This document shows positions 1 to 7,233 of a stretch of 7,233 nt of DNA, piece after piece. Position 1 is the first letter of the stretch. The number at the start of each line of letters is the position of its first letter. A model generated the notes under the pieces. That model did no database searches, was not told where the DNA came from, and saw only the letters and a list, made by a program, of their open reading frames with translations. Both the position numbers and the translations under genes were made by a program. Source of the stretch: Acidimicrobiaceae bacterium (GTDB taxonomy: Bacteria > Actinomycetota > Acidimicrobiia > Acidimicrobiales > RAAP-2); assembly GCA_030838245.1 (NCBI GenBank), contig JAUTXB010000168.1, positions 1-7,233 of the forward strand. Direction: 5' to 3'.

Positions 1-1082
<1,082 letters not shown>

Positions 1083-2234
1083 TCAACCCAAGAGGGACTT
1101 GGCGATGACCACCCGCTGCACCTGATTGGTGCCCTCGTAGATCTGGGTGATCTTGGCGTCGCGCATAAAGCGCTCGACCGGGAAGTCCTTGGTGTAGCCG
1201 TACCCACCCAGCAGCTGGACGGCATCGGTGGTCGCCGCCATCGCTGTGTCCGAGGCAAAGCACTTGGCCATCGCCCCCACCTTGGTGAGCTCGCCTTCTG
1301 GGTCGCCGTTGTCGATCAGCCCGCAGGCCCGGTACACCAGGGTGCGGGCCGCCTCATTTCGCATGGCCATCTCGGCCAGCATGAACCGCAGACCCTGTAG
1401 GTCGGCGATCGGCTTGCCGAAGGCCTTGCGCTCTTTCATGTAGCCGGCCGCGTAGTCGATGGCTCCCTGCGCGATCCCCACCGCTTGGGCTCCGATGGTC
1501 GGGCGACTCCGGTCCAGGGTGTGCATGGCGATGGTGAATCCCTGGCCCTCGGCTCCGATCAGGTTCTCGACCGGCACCCGGACCTCGTCGAACACGACCT
1601 CGCCCGTTGGGCTGCCGCACAGGCCAAGCTTCTTCTCGAGCTTGGAGACCTGTACGCCCCAGTCGGCCTCGACCATGAAGCAGCTGATCCCCCGGTGCCC
1701 GGCGTTCGGATCGGTCTTGGCGAAGACCGTGTAGGTATCGGAGATGCCAGCGTTGGTGATCCAGTACTTGGTTCCGGTCAGCACGTAGTGGTCACCGTCC
1801 CGGACGGCTCGGGTTCGCATGGCGGCGACGTCGCTCCCAGCGTCCGCCTCGGAGAGGGCGTAGCTGGACTGCGCCTCGCCCGAGGCCACCCGGGGGATGT
1901 ACTTCCGCTTCAACTCCTCCGAGGCCCAGTTGATCACCGGCAGCATGCCCAGCTTGGACACAAGCATCGTCACCGAGGTCGAAGCGCACACCCTGGCCAG
2001 TTCCTCGGCCATGATGGCCTGGGTGACGTGATCGGCTCCCGCTCCCCCATACTCGCTGGGCATCCCGAGGGAGGGGAGCTCTAGTTCTATGCAGGCGTCG
2101 ACGGACTTCTTTGGATACGACGAGTCCCGGTCGGCCTCGGCTGCGTTGGGGGCGATTCGGTCTTCGGCGAACCGCCGGAGCGTGTCCCTGAATTGCCGAT
2201 GGGTATCGCTGATGGAGAAGCTGGACGTGTCCAT
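1083..2234 (-). CDS. Acyl-CoA dehydrogenase, FadE25-like
   Basis: FAD-dependent acyl-CoA dehydrogenase (383 residues, normal for the family) that introduces the trans-2 double bond in the first step of beta-oxidation and passes electrons to electron-transfer flavoprotein. The N-terminal helical domain covers about 1-120. The signature YALSEADAGSD is at 125-135, followed by the central beta domain (TGTKYWITNAG, 153-163). The C-terminal helical domain has RPTIGAQAVGIAQGAID (244-260) and QLLGGYGYTKDFPVERFMRD (340-359). The catalytic base is E367 in IYEGTNQ, the short/medium-chain position. The C-terminal half resembles mycobacterial FadE25 from memory. It is a full-length single chain with its own catalytic Glu, unlike the paired FadE subunits that act on steroid side chains, so it is more probably a general fatty acyl-CoA enzyme. 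The ATG at 2234 gives a standard N-terminus but has only a weak GGGG element upstream. It lies 53 bases after the hydrolase stop and may be cotranscribed with it. The acyl chain preference is not determined. Confidence 0.93.
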   Translation of the reverse strand: MDTSSFSISDTHRQFRDTLRRFAEDRIAPNAAEADRDSSYPKKSVDACIELELPSLGMPSEYGGAGADHVTQAIMAEELARVCASTSVTMLVSKLGMLPVINWASEELKRKYIPRVASGEAQSSYALSEADAGSDVAAMRTRAVRDGDHYVLTGTKYWITNAGISDTYTVFAKTDPNAGHRGISCFMVEADWGVQVSKLEKKLGLCGSPTGEVVFDEVRVPVENLIGAEGQGFTIAMHTLDRSRPTIGAQAVGIAQGAIDYAAGYMKERKAFGKPIADLQGLRFMLAEMAMRNEAARTLVYRACGLIDNGDPEGELTKVGAMAKCFASDTAMAATTDAVQLLGGYGYTKDFPVERFMRDAKITQIYEGTNQVQRVVIAKSLLG

Positions 2235-2287
2235 GACCCCAAGTTACCCAGCGAGGATCCGGTCCCAGTTCAGCCCGGACGACCCCG

Positions 2288-3148
2288 TTACCCGGTCGGG
2301 GAGCCCAGATGGTCGAGCAAGAGGCCGTTCAGCGCCTCGGCCGCCTCGTCGGGGATCCAGTGGCTGACCCCCTCGAGCACCTCGAAGCGGTAGGGGCCGC
2401 TCACCCATGATGCCGTGTCCTCCGCCGCCCGCCGGCCAAGGGCGATGTCCTCGGTGGACCAGACGTACATCGTGGGCATGCACACGATTCCCACGCCGCG
2501 GGCTGTCTCGGCATCCATGGCCCGGTACCAGTTGAGTCCGGCCGTCAGGACACCGGGGACGGTCATCGCCTCCACATAGACCTCCGCCTTGTCGGCGCTA
2601 AGGCCGGCTCCCAGGTACATCTGGCGAAGCCCCTCACCCGATCCGTCCTCGCCCAAGAGGAGCTCTTCGGCCTTTCCGTCCTGCCGGAAGAGCCCGATAT
2701 AAGAGGATCGTTGCGCCTGGTCGCCGTCGGCGTTGGCAATCGCCGCTCCCATCGCCGTGGGGTGCGGCGTCGACACCGAGGTCAACGTCCGGATCCGCTC
2801 AGGGTGGCGGGCGGCCACCACCCAGGCCAGATAGCCACCCCAGTCGTGGCCGACCAGATGGAACGTGTCCATCCCCATCCGGTCGGCGATCGCCAACGTA
2901 TCGGCAACGAGGTGTGCAACTGCGTAGTCGGCCACCTCCAACGGCCGGGCGCCGGCCGAGTAGCCACGTTGATCGGGAGCCACCACCCTGTAGCCGGCGT
3001 CGCTCAGGGCCGACAGCTGGTCCTGCCAGCACAGGGACGTCTGGGGGAACCCATGGAGCAGGACCACGGGCTGCCCGTCCACTGGGCCGGCCACCCTGGC
3101 CGTGAAGGTGTAGCCGTTGGCGTCGATGTCGACGATCTCGATGTCCAT
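2288..3148 (-). CDS. Alpha/beta hydrolase, epoxide hydrolase type
   Basis: A 286-residue alpha/beta-fold hydrolase, probably a soluble epoxide hydrolase that converts an epoxide to a vicinal diol through a covalent ester. HGFPQTS at 32-38 holds the oxyanion loop. The nucleophile elbow is GHDWGG with D102; an Asp rather than Ser marks the epoxide hydrolase/haloalkane dehalogenase branch. The cap domain has Y150 and the motif LNWYR with Y208, which line up with the two epoxide-activating tyrosines of soluble epoxide hydrolases. The acid is probably D234 (STEDIALG) and the base H263 (GVSHWIPDE). No signal peptide or membrane segment is seen, so it is cytoplasmic. An in-frame ATG at 3190 would add 14 residues, but the ATG at 3148 has GAGGG 6 bases upstream and begins at the first strand of the fold, so I chose 3148. 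Haloalkane dehalogenase is less likely because both cap tyrosines are present. The substrate is unknown; nearby beta-oxidation genes suggest a lipid or terpenoid epoxide. Confidence 0.88.
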   Translation of the reverse strand: MDIEIVDIDANGYTFTARVAGPVDGQPVVLLHGFPQTSLCWQDQLSALSDAGYRVVAPDQRGYSAGARPLEVADYAVAHLVADTLAIADRMGMDTFHLVGHDWGGYLAWVVAARHPERIRTLTSVSTPHPTAMGAAIANADGDQAQRSSYIGLFRQDGKAEELLLGEDGSGEGLRQMYLGAGLSADKAEVYVEAMTVPGVLTAGLNWYRAMDAETARGVGIVCMPTMYVWSTEDIALGRRAAEDTASWVSGPYRFEVLEGVSHWIPDEAAEALNGLLLDHLGSPTG

Positions 3149-3154
3149 GCTCAG

Positions 3155-3159
3155 CCCTC
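3155..3159 (-). promoter_or_regulatory. Ribosome binding site that fixes the hydrolase start
   Basis: GAGGG on the minus strand, 6 bases before the ATG at 3148. It favours this start over the in-frame ATG at 3190, which would add residues [14 protein letters not shown] that are not typical of the family. Confidence 0.65.
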
Positions 3160-3220
3160 TATTTCCTAGAAAGGACGCCTCAAAGAGCAATGACCGTCCT
3201 GAAGTGAGCGGCCCTCGAGG

Positions 3221-3787
3221 TCAGGCGCCGGCCGGCGCGGTGGCGGTCGGCGCGGCCTCAACCGGATCGGCCCCAGCCGGTGTCTCGAGCAGGCGACGCC
3301 ATTCCGTGAGCCTTGTCCTCACCTGGTCCGGTGTGAGCCGCAGCGTGTCGTCCCGGACACGATCGGCGATGGCCCGCTGGGCCTCGTAGTGATGCGACGC
3401 CGACCGGAAGAGGGGTGTCCGTTCGGCAATCAGATCGGCTGGGGCACCACCCAGGAACCCCCACAGCGTGAAGGCAAAAGTCAGATCGTGGATGGATGGC
3501 GCACGACCGAACCGAGCTGCCCGGCGCATGGCCACCGCAGTCGCACCGGCGATGGCATCCTCGGTCGACTCCCCTTCAGCCAGCTCCAACCGGTCCTCGA
3601 ACCGCCGGGCCAGCTTCAGAGCGAACCCCTGGTCTGGGCCGGGAGTTCCCAGACTCGGACCAGTGGGGTGCTTGTTGTTCCGGAGCTCTGACGGGCGTGA
3701 TTGGGTCCAGATGCCGGGTACGTGCAACCGATAGGCCTCCCGGACCTGGTCGGCCTCGACGATCGGTACGAAACTGGGTTGGGTCAT
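3221..3787 (-). CDS. Conserved-looking protein of unknown function (188 aa)
   Basis: I do not recognise this protein. It has 188 residues, no signal peptide and no clear membrane segment. Residues 1-55 are rich in Pro, Gly and polar residues (RPSELRNNKHPTGPSLGTPG at 31-50). Residues 55-95 look helical and charged (LARRFEDRLELAEGESTEDA, then a run rich in Ala and Arg). A short hydrophobic stretch TFAFTLWGFLGGAP follows at 103-116. A helical segment with HHYEAQRAIADRVRDD lies at 132-147, and the C-terminal tail is low-complexity Ala/Pro/Thr (170-188). The ATG at 3787 has a strong AGGAGT 5 bases upstream. The same frame stays open upstream to 4765, but that part runs inside cimA and has the Arg-rich composition of a shadow frame, so the long version is not real. 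It sits 47 bases after the cimA stop and may be cotranscribed with it. The gene is probably real on the basis of the ribosome binding site and ordinary composition; its function is unknown. Confidence 0.75.
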   Translation of the reverse strand: MTQPSFVPIVEADQVREAYRLHVPGIWTQSRPSELRNNKHPTGPSLGTPGPDQGFALKLARRFEDRLELAEGESTEDAIAGATAVAMRRAARFGRAPSIHDLTFAFTLWGFLGGAPADLIAERTPLFRSASHHYEAQRAIADRVRDDTLRLTPDQVRTRLTEWRRLLETPAGADPVEAAPTATAPAGA

Positions 3788-3792
3788 CGTGT

Positions 3793-3798
3793 ACTCCT
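3793..3798 (-). promoter_or_regulatory. Strong ribosome binding site for the 188-aa protein
   Basis: AGGAGT on the minus strand, 5 bases before the ATG at 3787; the best Shine-Dalgarno match in the window. It shows that translation starts here rather than at an upstream in-frame ATG inside cimA. Confidence 0.75.
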
Positions 3799-3834
3799 GG
3801 TACTTCGTTCCTGCCGTCGGGCCGCTGGACCGGG

Positions 3835-5550
3835 TTACGCGCTCGCGTGTCCGGCGTGCAGGAGACCGTAGACGATGGAATCGGACAGAGCCTGCCACGA
3901 CGCCTCGATGATGTTCTCCGAGACGCCGATGGTGGTCCAGGTCGTCTCGCCGTCGCTGGAATCGATAAGAACCCGGGTGATCGAACCGGTGCCGCGGGAT
4001 GTGTTGAGCACACGGACTCGGTAGTCCACCAAGTGGATGTGCTCCAGGGCCGGGTAACGAGAACCGAGGGCCTGGCGCAGGGCACCGTCGAGCGCGTTGA
4101 CTGGTCCGTTCCCTTCGGCGGTGGCCACTTGTCGCTCGTCGCCGACGAAGACCTTCACGGTGGCCTCGGTGCTCTGGGCACCGGTGTGGTCGGAGATCAC
4201 TCGGTAGGAGTCCAGCTCGAAATAGTCCTGCTTCCATCCCGTCGAGTCCCGCAACAGGAGTTCCAGCGAGGCATCGGCCACCTCGAAGTGGTATCCGGCG
4301 TTCTCGAGCCGCTTCAGCGAATCGAGCACCGAGGTCATGGCCTGGGAGTCGAGCTCCAGTCCCAGCTCCTTGGCCTTGAGGGCCAGTGTCGAGCGGCCGG
4401 CCATCTCGGACACCACGAAGCGGGTCCCGTTCCCCACCAGCTCGGGGTCGATGTGCTCGTAGGCGTCCGACCGCCGGGCGATAGCACTGGTGTGCAGTCC
4501 TGCCTTGTGGGCGAAGACCGACGAGCCCACGTACGGCTGTTGCGGGTTGGGAGCGATGTTCACGAGCTCGGCGATGTGGTGGGACACAGGGGTCAGCAGC
4601 TCCAGCCGCTCGGTGGGGATGGTCTGCACATGCAACTTCAGCGACAGATTGGGGATGGCCGCGGCCAGGTCGGCGTTGCCCGACCGCTCGCCATAACCGT
4701 TTACACAGCCCTGCACGTGGGTGGCGCCGTTCCCTACGGCGGCCAGGGAATTGGCTACGGCACATCCGCTGTCGTTGTGGAAGTGCACGCCGACCTGGGT
4801 CTCGAACCGACCCAGCACGGTGGGGACGATGTGTGCCACTTCATAGGGGAGGGTGCCCCCGTTGGTGTCGCACAGCACCAGGGTCTCCGCTCCGGCTTCT
4901 TCGGCAGCCCGAAGGATCCGCATGGTGAACTCGGGGTTGGCCTTGTACCCGTCGAAGAAGTGCTCGGCATCAAGGAACACCCGCAGATCATTCCGGCGAA
5001 GGAAATCGACGGAGTCGGCCACCATGGCCACGGCCTCATCGAGCGACGTGCGCAACGCGTCGACCACGTGCATCTCTGACGACTTGGCCACGATGCACAC
5101 CGCTGCCGTCTGGGCATTGACCAGCTGGCGGAGCGTCTCATCGTTCTCGGCCTTGACGCCGGCTCGGCGGGTCGAACCGAAGGCCACCAGTGTGGCCGAC
5201 GTGAGATGCAACTCCTTCGGGGCCCGGGCGAAGAATTCCTCGTCCTTGGGATTGGCCCCGGGCCAGCCGCCCTCGATGAAGCTCACCCCCAGGTAGTCGA
5301 GTTGCTCGGCCACCCGCAGCTTGTCATCGACGGTCAGCGAGAGGCCCTCTTGTTGGGAGCCGTCCCGAAGGGTGGTGTCGAAGACATCGACGGCGGCAGG
5401 CATGACCGGGAGGTCGAAGTCGTGCCCGCCGCCTGCCTCGGCCGAATGAGCATGGGCACGCTTGACCTCGACGTGAGCCTGCTGGCCCGCCGTGCCGTGA
5501 TGGTGCGTGTGCCCGTGGCTGTTCGGCTTCGACTTCGTCTTATTCGACAT
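3835..5550 (-). CDS. cimA: (R)-citramalate synthase with histidine-rich N-terminal extension
   Basis: Condenses pyruvate with acetyl-CoA to (R)-citramalate, the first step of threonine-independent isoleucine synthesis. It has 571 residues. The HMGL-like TIM barrel begins near 53 with VDVFDTTLRDGSQQEG; R62 and D63 are the catalytic and metal-binding pair. FIEGGWPGANPKDEEFF (91-107) is typical of the CimA branch and differs from 2-isopropylmalate synthase. VHFHND (255-260) gives metal ligands H256 and H258, and NGYGERSGNADL (284-295) is the second family signature. A LeuA-type C-terminal dimerisation/regulatory domain covers about 430-565, so feedback by isoleucine is likely but not shown. Residues 1-48 are an extra tail with nine His between 12 and 43, including HGHTHHH. 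The ATG at 5550 overlaps the end of ilvE by 11 bases, which suggests translational coupling. An ATG at 5403 (M50) would remove the tail but lacks a ribosome binding site; AAGGAC lies 10 bases before 5550. Homocitrate synthase is unlikely given the full-length CimA-like match. Confidence 0.93.
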   Translation of the reverse strand: MSNKTKSKPNSHGHTHHHGTAGQQAHVEVKRAHAHSAEAGGGHDFDLPVMPAAVDVFDTTLRDGSQQEGLSLTVDDKLRVAEQLDYLGVSFIEGGWPGANPKDEEFFARAPKELHLTSATLVAFGSTRRAGVKAENDETLRQLVNAQTAAVCIVAKSSEMHVVDALRTSLDEAVAMVADSVDFLRRNDLRVFLDAEHFFDGYKANPEFTMRILRAAEEAGAETLVLCDTNGGTLPYEVAHIVPTVLGRFETQVGVHFHNDSGCAVANSLAAVGNGATHVQGCVNGYGERSGNADLAAAIPNLSLKLHVQTIPTERLELLTPVSHHIAELVNIAPNPQQPYVGSSVFAHKAGLHTSAIARRSDAYEHIDPELVGNGTRFVVSEMAGRSTLALKAKELGLELDSQAMTSVLDSLKRLENAGYHFEVADASLELLLRDSTGWKQDYFELDSYRVISDHTGAQSTEATVKVFVGDERQVATAEGNGPVNALDGALRQALGSRYPALEHIHLVDYRVRVLNTSRGTGSITRVLIDSSDGETTWTTIGVSENIIEASWQALSDSIVYGLLHAGHASA

Positions 5551-6469
5551 GGTCCAACCAGTCCTTGTACTGGTCGATCTCCCCTCGCACGGTGGCGAAG
5601 TAGGTCTGCTGCAGTTGGCGCGTGATCGGTCCCGGCTTCCCCGATCCCACCGGCCGGTCGTCCACCGCCCGGATGGGAACCACCTCGGCGGCGGTCCCAG
5701 TCAGGAACGCCTCGTCGGCCGAGTAGAGGTCGGTGCGGATGAGCTGCTCATGGGTGACCTCGTAGCCGAAGTCACGGGCGATGGTCTCGATGGAGTCTTG
5801 GGTGATGCCCTTTAGGGCACCCGCGTCCGAAGTAGGAGGCGTGCTGATCACGCCGTCCCTGACGACGAAGATGTTCTCGCCCGTGCACTCGCTGACGTTG
5901 CCGTCCGGCGCCAGCAAAATGGCCTCGTCGTAGCCGCCCTTGATCGCTTCGACCTTGGCCAGCGACGAGTTGACATACATCCCGGTGCCCTTGGCCGCGG
6001 TGGGCACGGCATTGGGATCGTGACGTCGCCACGAGCTGATCTTTACCGACACCCCGTTGGCCACGCCCTCGTCGCCGAGGTAGGTGCCCCACGGCCAAGC
6101 GGCGATGGAGACGTTGACCGGGCAGGGCATCGGGTTCAGGCCCATCTCGCCGTACCCCAGGTACACGAGGGGCCGGATGTAGCACCCATCGTCGAGGCCG
6201 TTCACCCGCACCAGTGACCGGGTGGCCTCGATCACCTGATCGACGGTGTAGGGAACGTCGATGAGGAAGACCTTGGCCGAGGTGAACAGCCGCTCGATGT
6301 GATCCCGAAGCCGGAACACGGCCACGCCGCGCGGCGTCGGGTATGCCCGGATGCCCTCGAACACGCCCGAGCCGTAGTGCATGGTGTGCGTGAGGACATG
6401 GACGGTGGCGTCGGCCCAATCGACGAACTCGCCGTCCATCCAGATCTTGTCAGTAGGTTCGATAGGCAC
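5540..6469 (-). CDS. ilvE: Branched-chain amino acid aminotransferase (class IV, PLP)
   Basis: Transfers the amino group between glutamate and the 2-oxo acids of isoleucine, valine and leucine. It has 309 residues, the usual length of the bacterial IlvE_I type. HYGSGVFEGIRAY (31-43) is the substrate-pocket motif. The PLP lysine is K160 in TAAKGTGMYVNSSLAK, followed by the class IV signature with E194 in SECTGENIFVV. LTGTAAEVVPI near 255-265 binds the cofactor phosphate. The start codon is GTG at 6469, 3 bases after the leuB stop. GAAAGG inside the last leuB codons lies 9 bases upstream and serves as its ribosome binding site. An ATG at 6439 would remove residues 1-10, including the KIWMDGE strand usually present in the family, so GTG is preferred. 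A D-amino acid transaminase or aminodeoxychorismate lyase is much less likely given the motifs and the leuB and cimA neighbours. Confidence 0.95.
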   Translation of the reverse strand: MPIEPTDKIWMDGEFVDWADATVHVLTHTMHYGSGVFEGIRAYPTPRGVAVFRLRDHIERLFTSAKVFLIDVPYTVDQVIEATRSLVRVNGLDDGCYIRPLVYLGYGEMGLNPMPCPVNVSIAAWPWGTYLGDEGVANGVSVKISSWRRHDPNAVPTAAKGTGMYVNSSLAKVEAIKGGYDEAILLAPDGNVSECTGENIFVVRDGVISTPPTSDAGALKGITQDSIETIARDFGYEVTHEQLIRTDLYSADEAFLTGTAAEVVPIRAVDDRPVGSGKPGPITRQLQQTYFATVRGEIDQYKDWLDHVE

Positions 6470-6472
6470 GGC

Positions 6473-7233
6473 TTAGAGCCTTTCTGCGATGGCGTCGCCG
6501 ATGGCGGCGGTAGAGAGTTCGGATTGAGGGGTGGATGCGGCCGAGTCGATGTAGTCACGCACAGCCTTGGCTACTCGATCAGCGGCGTCCGTCTCGCCCA
6601 GTTGCTCGAGCATCAGAGCGGCGGAGCTGATGGCGGCGGCCGGGTTGGCCTTGCCGGTTCCGGCTATGTCGTGGGCGGCGCCGTGTACCGGCTCGAAGAG
6701 CGACGGTCCGGTCCGAGCGGGGTTCAGGTTGCCCGAGGCGGCGTAGCCGATCCCGCCGGCTATGGCACCGGCCAGATCGGTGATGATGTCGCCGAACAGG
6801 TTGTCGGTCACGATCACGTCGTAGCGGGCGGGGTTCTCGACCAGGTAGATGCACGTGGCGTCGACGTGGTTGTAGTCCCAGCTCACCTCAGGGAACTCCG
6901 ACGCGACATCGGTCACGGCGCGTTGCCAGAGGTCGCCGGCGAAGGTCAGCACATTCGTCTTGTGCACCAAGGTGAGGTGGCGCCGGGGGCGCGTGTTGGC
7001 CAACTCGAAGGCGAACCGGGCGCACCGCTCCACGCCGTGTCGAGTGTTGACCGAGCCCTGGGTGGCCACCTCGAACGGGGTGCCCTTGCGCAAAAAGCCC
7101 CCCTCGCCGGCATACGTCCCTTCGGTGTTCTCCCGGATGACCACGAAGTCACAGTCCGGTGCCAGCGCTCCGGGCACCCCGATGAACGGACGCATGTTGA
7201 TGTAGAGATCGAGCTCGAAACGCAGACGTAGTA
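6473..7233 (-). CDS. leuB: 3-isopropylmalate dehydrogenase (5' end outside window)
   Basis: NAD-dependent oxidative decarboxylase of 3-isopropylmalate in leucine synthesis. In a citramalate pathway it also acts on erythro-3-methylmalate to give 2-oxobutyrate. The C-terminal 252 residues are visible, about three quarters of the usual 335-340. The frame stays open to the window edge, beginning LRLRFELDLYINMRP; an internal ATG at 7195 is not the start. RENTEGTYAGEGG carries the substrate loop and catalytic Tyr. VHKTNVLTFAG holds the catalytic Lys (codon 6959-6961). YNHVDA and TDNLFGDIITD hold the three metal-binding aspartates. FEPVHGAAHDIAGTGKANP is the NAD-binding loop. The short actinobacterial form resembles M. 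tuberculosis LeuB from memory. Isocitrate and tartrate dehydrogenases share these motifs, but the SxFEPVHGxAxDIAG form and the tight linkage to ilvE and cimA support LeuB. It ends with TAA 3 bases before ilvE. Confidence 0.94.
   Translation of the reverse strand, partial: LRLRFELDLYINMRPFIGVPGALAPDCDFVVIRENTEGTYAGEGGFLRKGTPFEVATQGSVNTRHGVERCARFAFELANTRPRRHLTLVHKTNVLTFAGDLWQRAVTDVASEFPEVSWDYNHVDATCIYLVENPARYDVIVTDNLFGDIITDLAGAIAGGIGYAASGNLNPARTGPSLFEPVHGAAHDIAGTGKANPAAAISSAALMLEQLGETDAADRVAKAVRDYIDSAASTPQSELSTAAIGDAIAERL
6479..6484 (-). promoter_or_regulatory. Ribosome binding site of ilvE inside the leuB 3' end
   Basis: GAAAGG on the minus strand, 9 bases before the GTG at 6469 and lying in the last leuB codons. 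It supports the GTG start and coupled translation of leuB and ilvE. Confidence 0.55.

Noticed and set aside
3162..3172. Short inverted repeat TTTCCTAGAAA upstream of the hydrolase
   Set aside because: 4-base arms with a 3-base centre in an AT-rich spot; likely by chance and not matching an operator I know.
3213..3220. Palindrome CCTCGAGG just after the 188-aa gene
   Set aside because: An 8-base palindrome is common by chance in GC-rich DNA, and no flanking symmetry or T-tract follows.
3788..3803. Ribosome binding site lying between two GTAC repeats (GTACCAGGAGTAC)
   Set aside because: A 4-base-pair stem with a 5-base loop is too weak to claim translational control or a riboswitch.
3496..5079. 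Long plus-strand open frame of 527 codons
   Set aside because: It lies antisense to cimA and the 188-aa gene, both with clear motifs or a ribosome binding site. Its composition (Gly, Val, His, Arg rich, no motif) is typical of an antisense shadow in GC-rich DNA.
6299..7231. Plus-strand open frame of 310 codons
   Set aside because: Antisense to leuB and ilvE, which have complete family motifs; no recognisable domain.

Overview
This is a GC-rich window that looks chromosomal. All seven genes lie on the minus strand, so they read from high coordinates to low. Several proteins closely resemble, from memory, mycobacterial ones: LeuB, the steroid thiolase FadA5 and the acyl-CoA dehydrogenase FadE25. 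This suggests an actinobacterium, probably outside Mycobacterium and perhaps an Acidimicrobiia-like lineage. The phylum is fairly well supported; the class is a guess. I see no tRNA, rRNA, CRISPR array, insertion sequence or phage gene.

Region 1 (7233 to 3835) is a tight branched-chain amino acid biosynthesis cluster: leuB (5' end cut off by the window), then ilvE 3 bases later with a GTG start, then cimA overlapping ilvE by 11 bases. CimA makes (R)-citramalate from pyruvate and acetyl-CoA. LeuB (with LeuCD, not in this window) can turn that into 2-oxobutyrate, and IlvE performs the last transamination to isoleucine, valine and leucine. The cluster therefore suggests threonine-independent isoleucine synthesis. 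CimA carries an unusual histidine-rich N-terminal extension.

Region 2 (3787 to 2288) holds a 188-residue protein of unknown function with a strong ribosome binding site, followed by an alpha/beta hydrolase with an intact epoxide-hydrolase-type active site.

Region 3 (2234 to 1) is a beta-oxidation segment: a FadE25-like acyl-CoA dehydrogenase and then a FadA5-like thiolase whose 3' end is cut off by the window. The 102-base gap before the thiolase contains a perfect 14-base palindrome, TAGAACTTGTTCTA. It matches the published mycobacterial KstR operator consensus TnnAACnnGTTnnA and overlaps a good -10 box. KstR is the TetR-family repressor of cholesterol catabolism, and fadA5 is one of its known targets in Mycobacterium. 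This pairing of a steroid thiolase with a KstR-type operator is the most informative signal in the window.

No stretch over 300 bases lacks a gene. The gaps are 981-1082, 2235-2287, 3149-3220, 3788-3834 and 6470-6472. I found no convincing intrinsic terminator in any of them.
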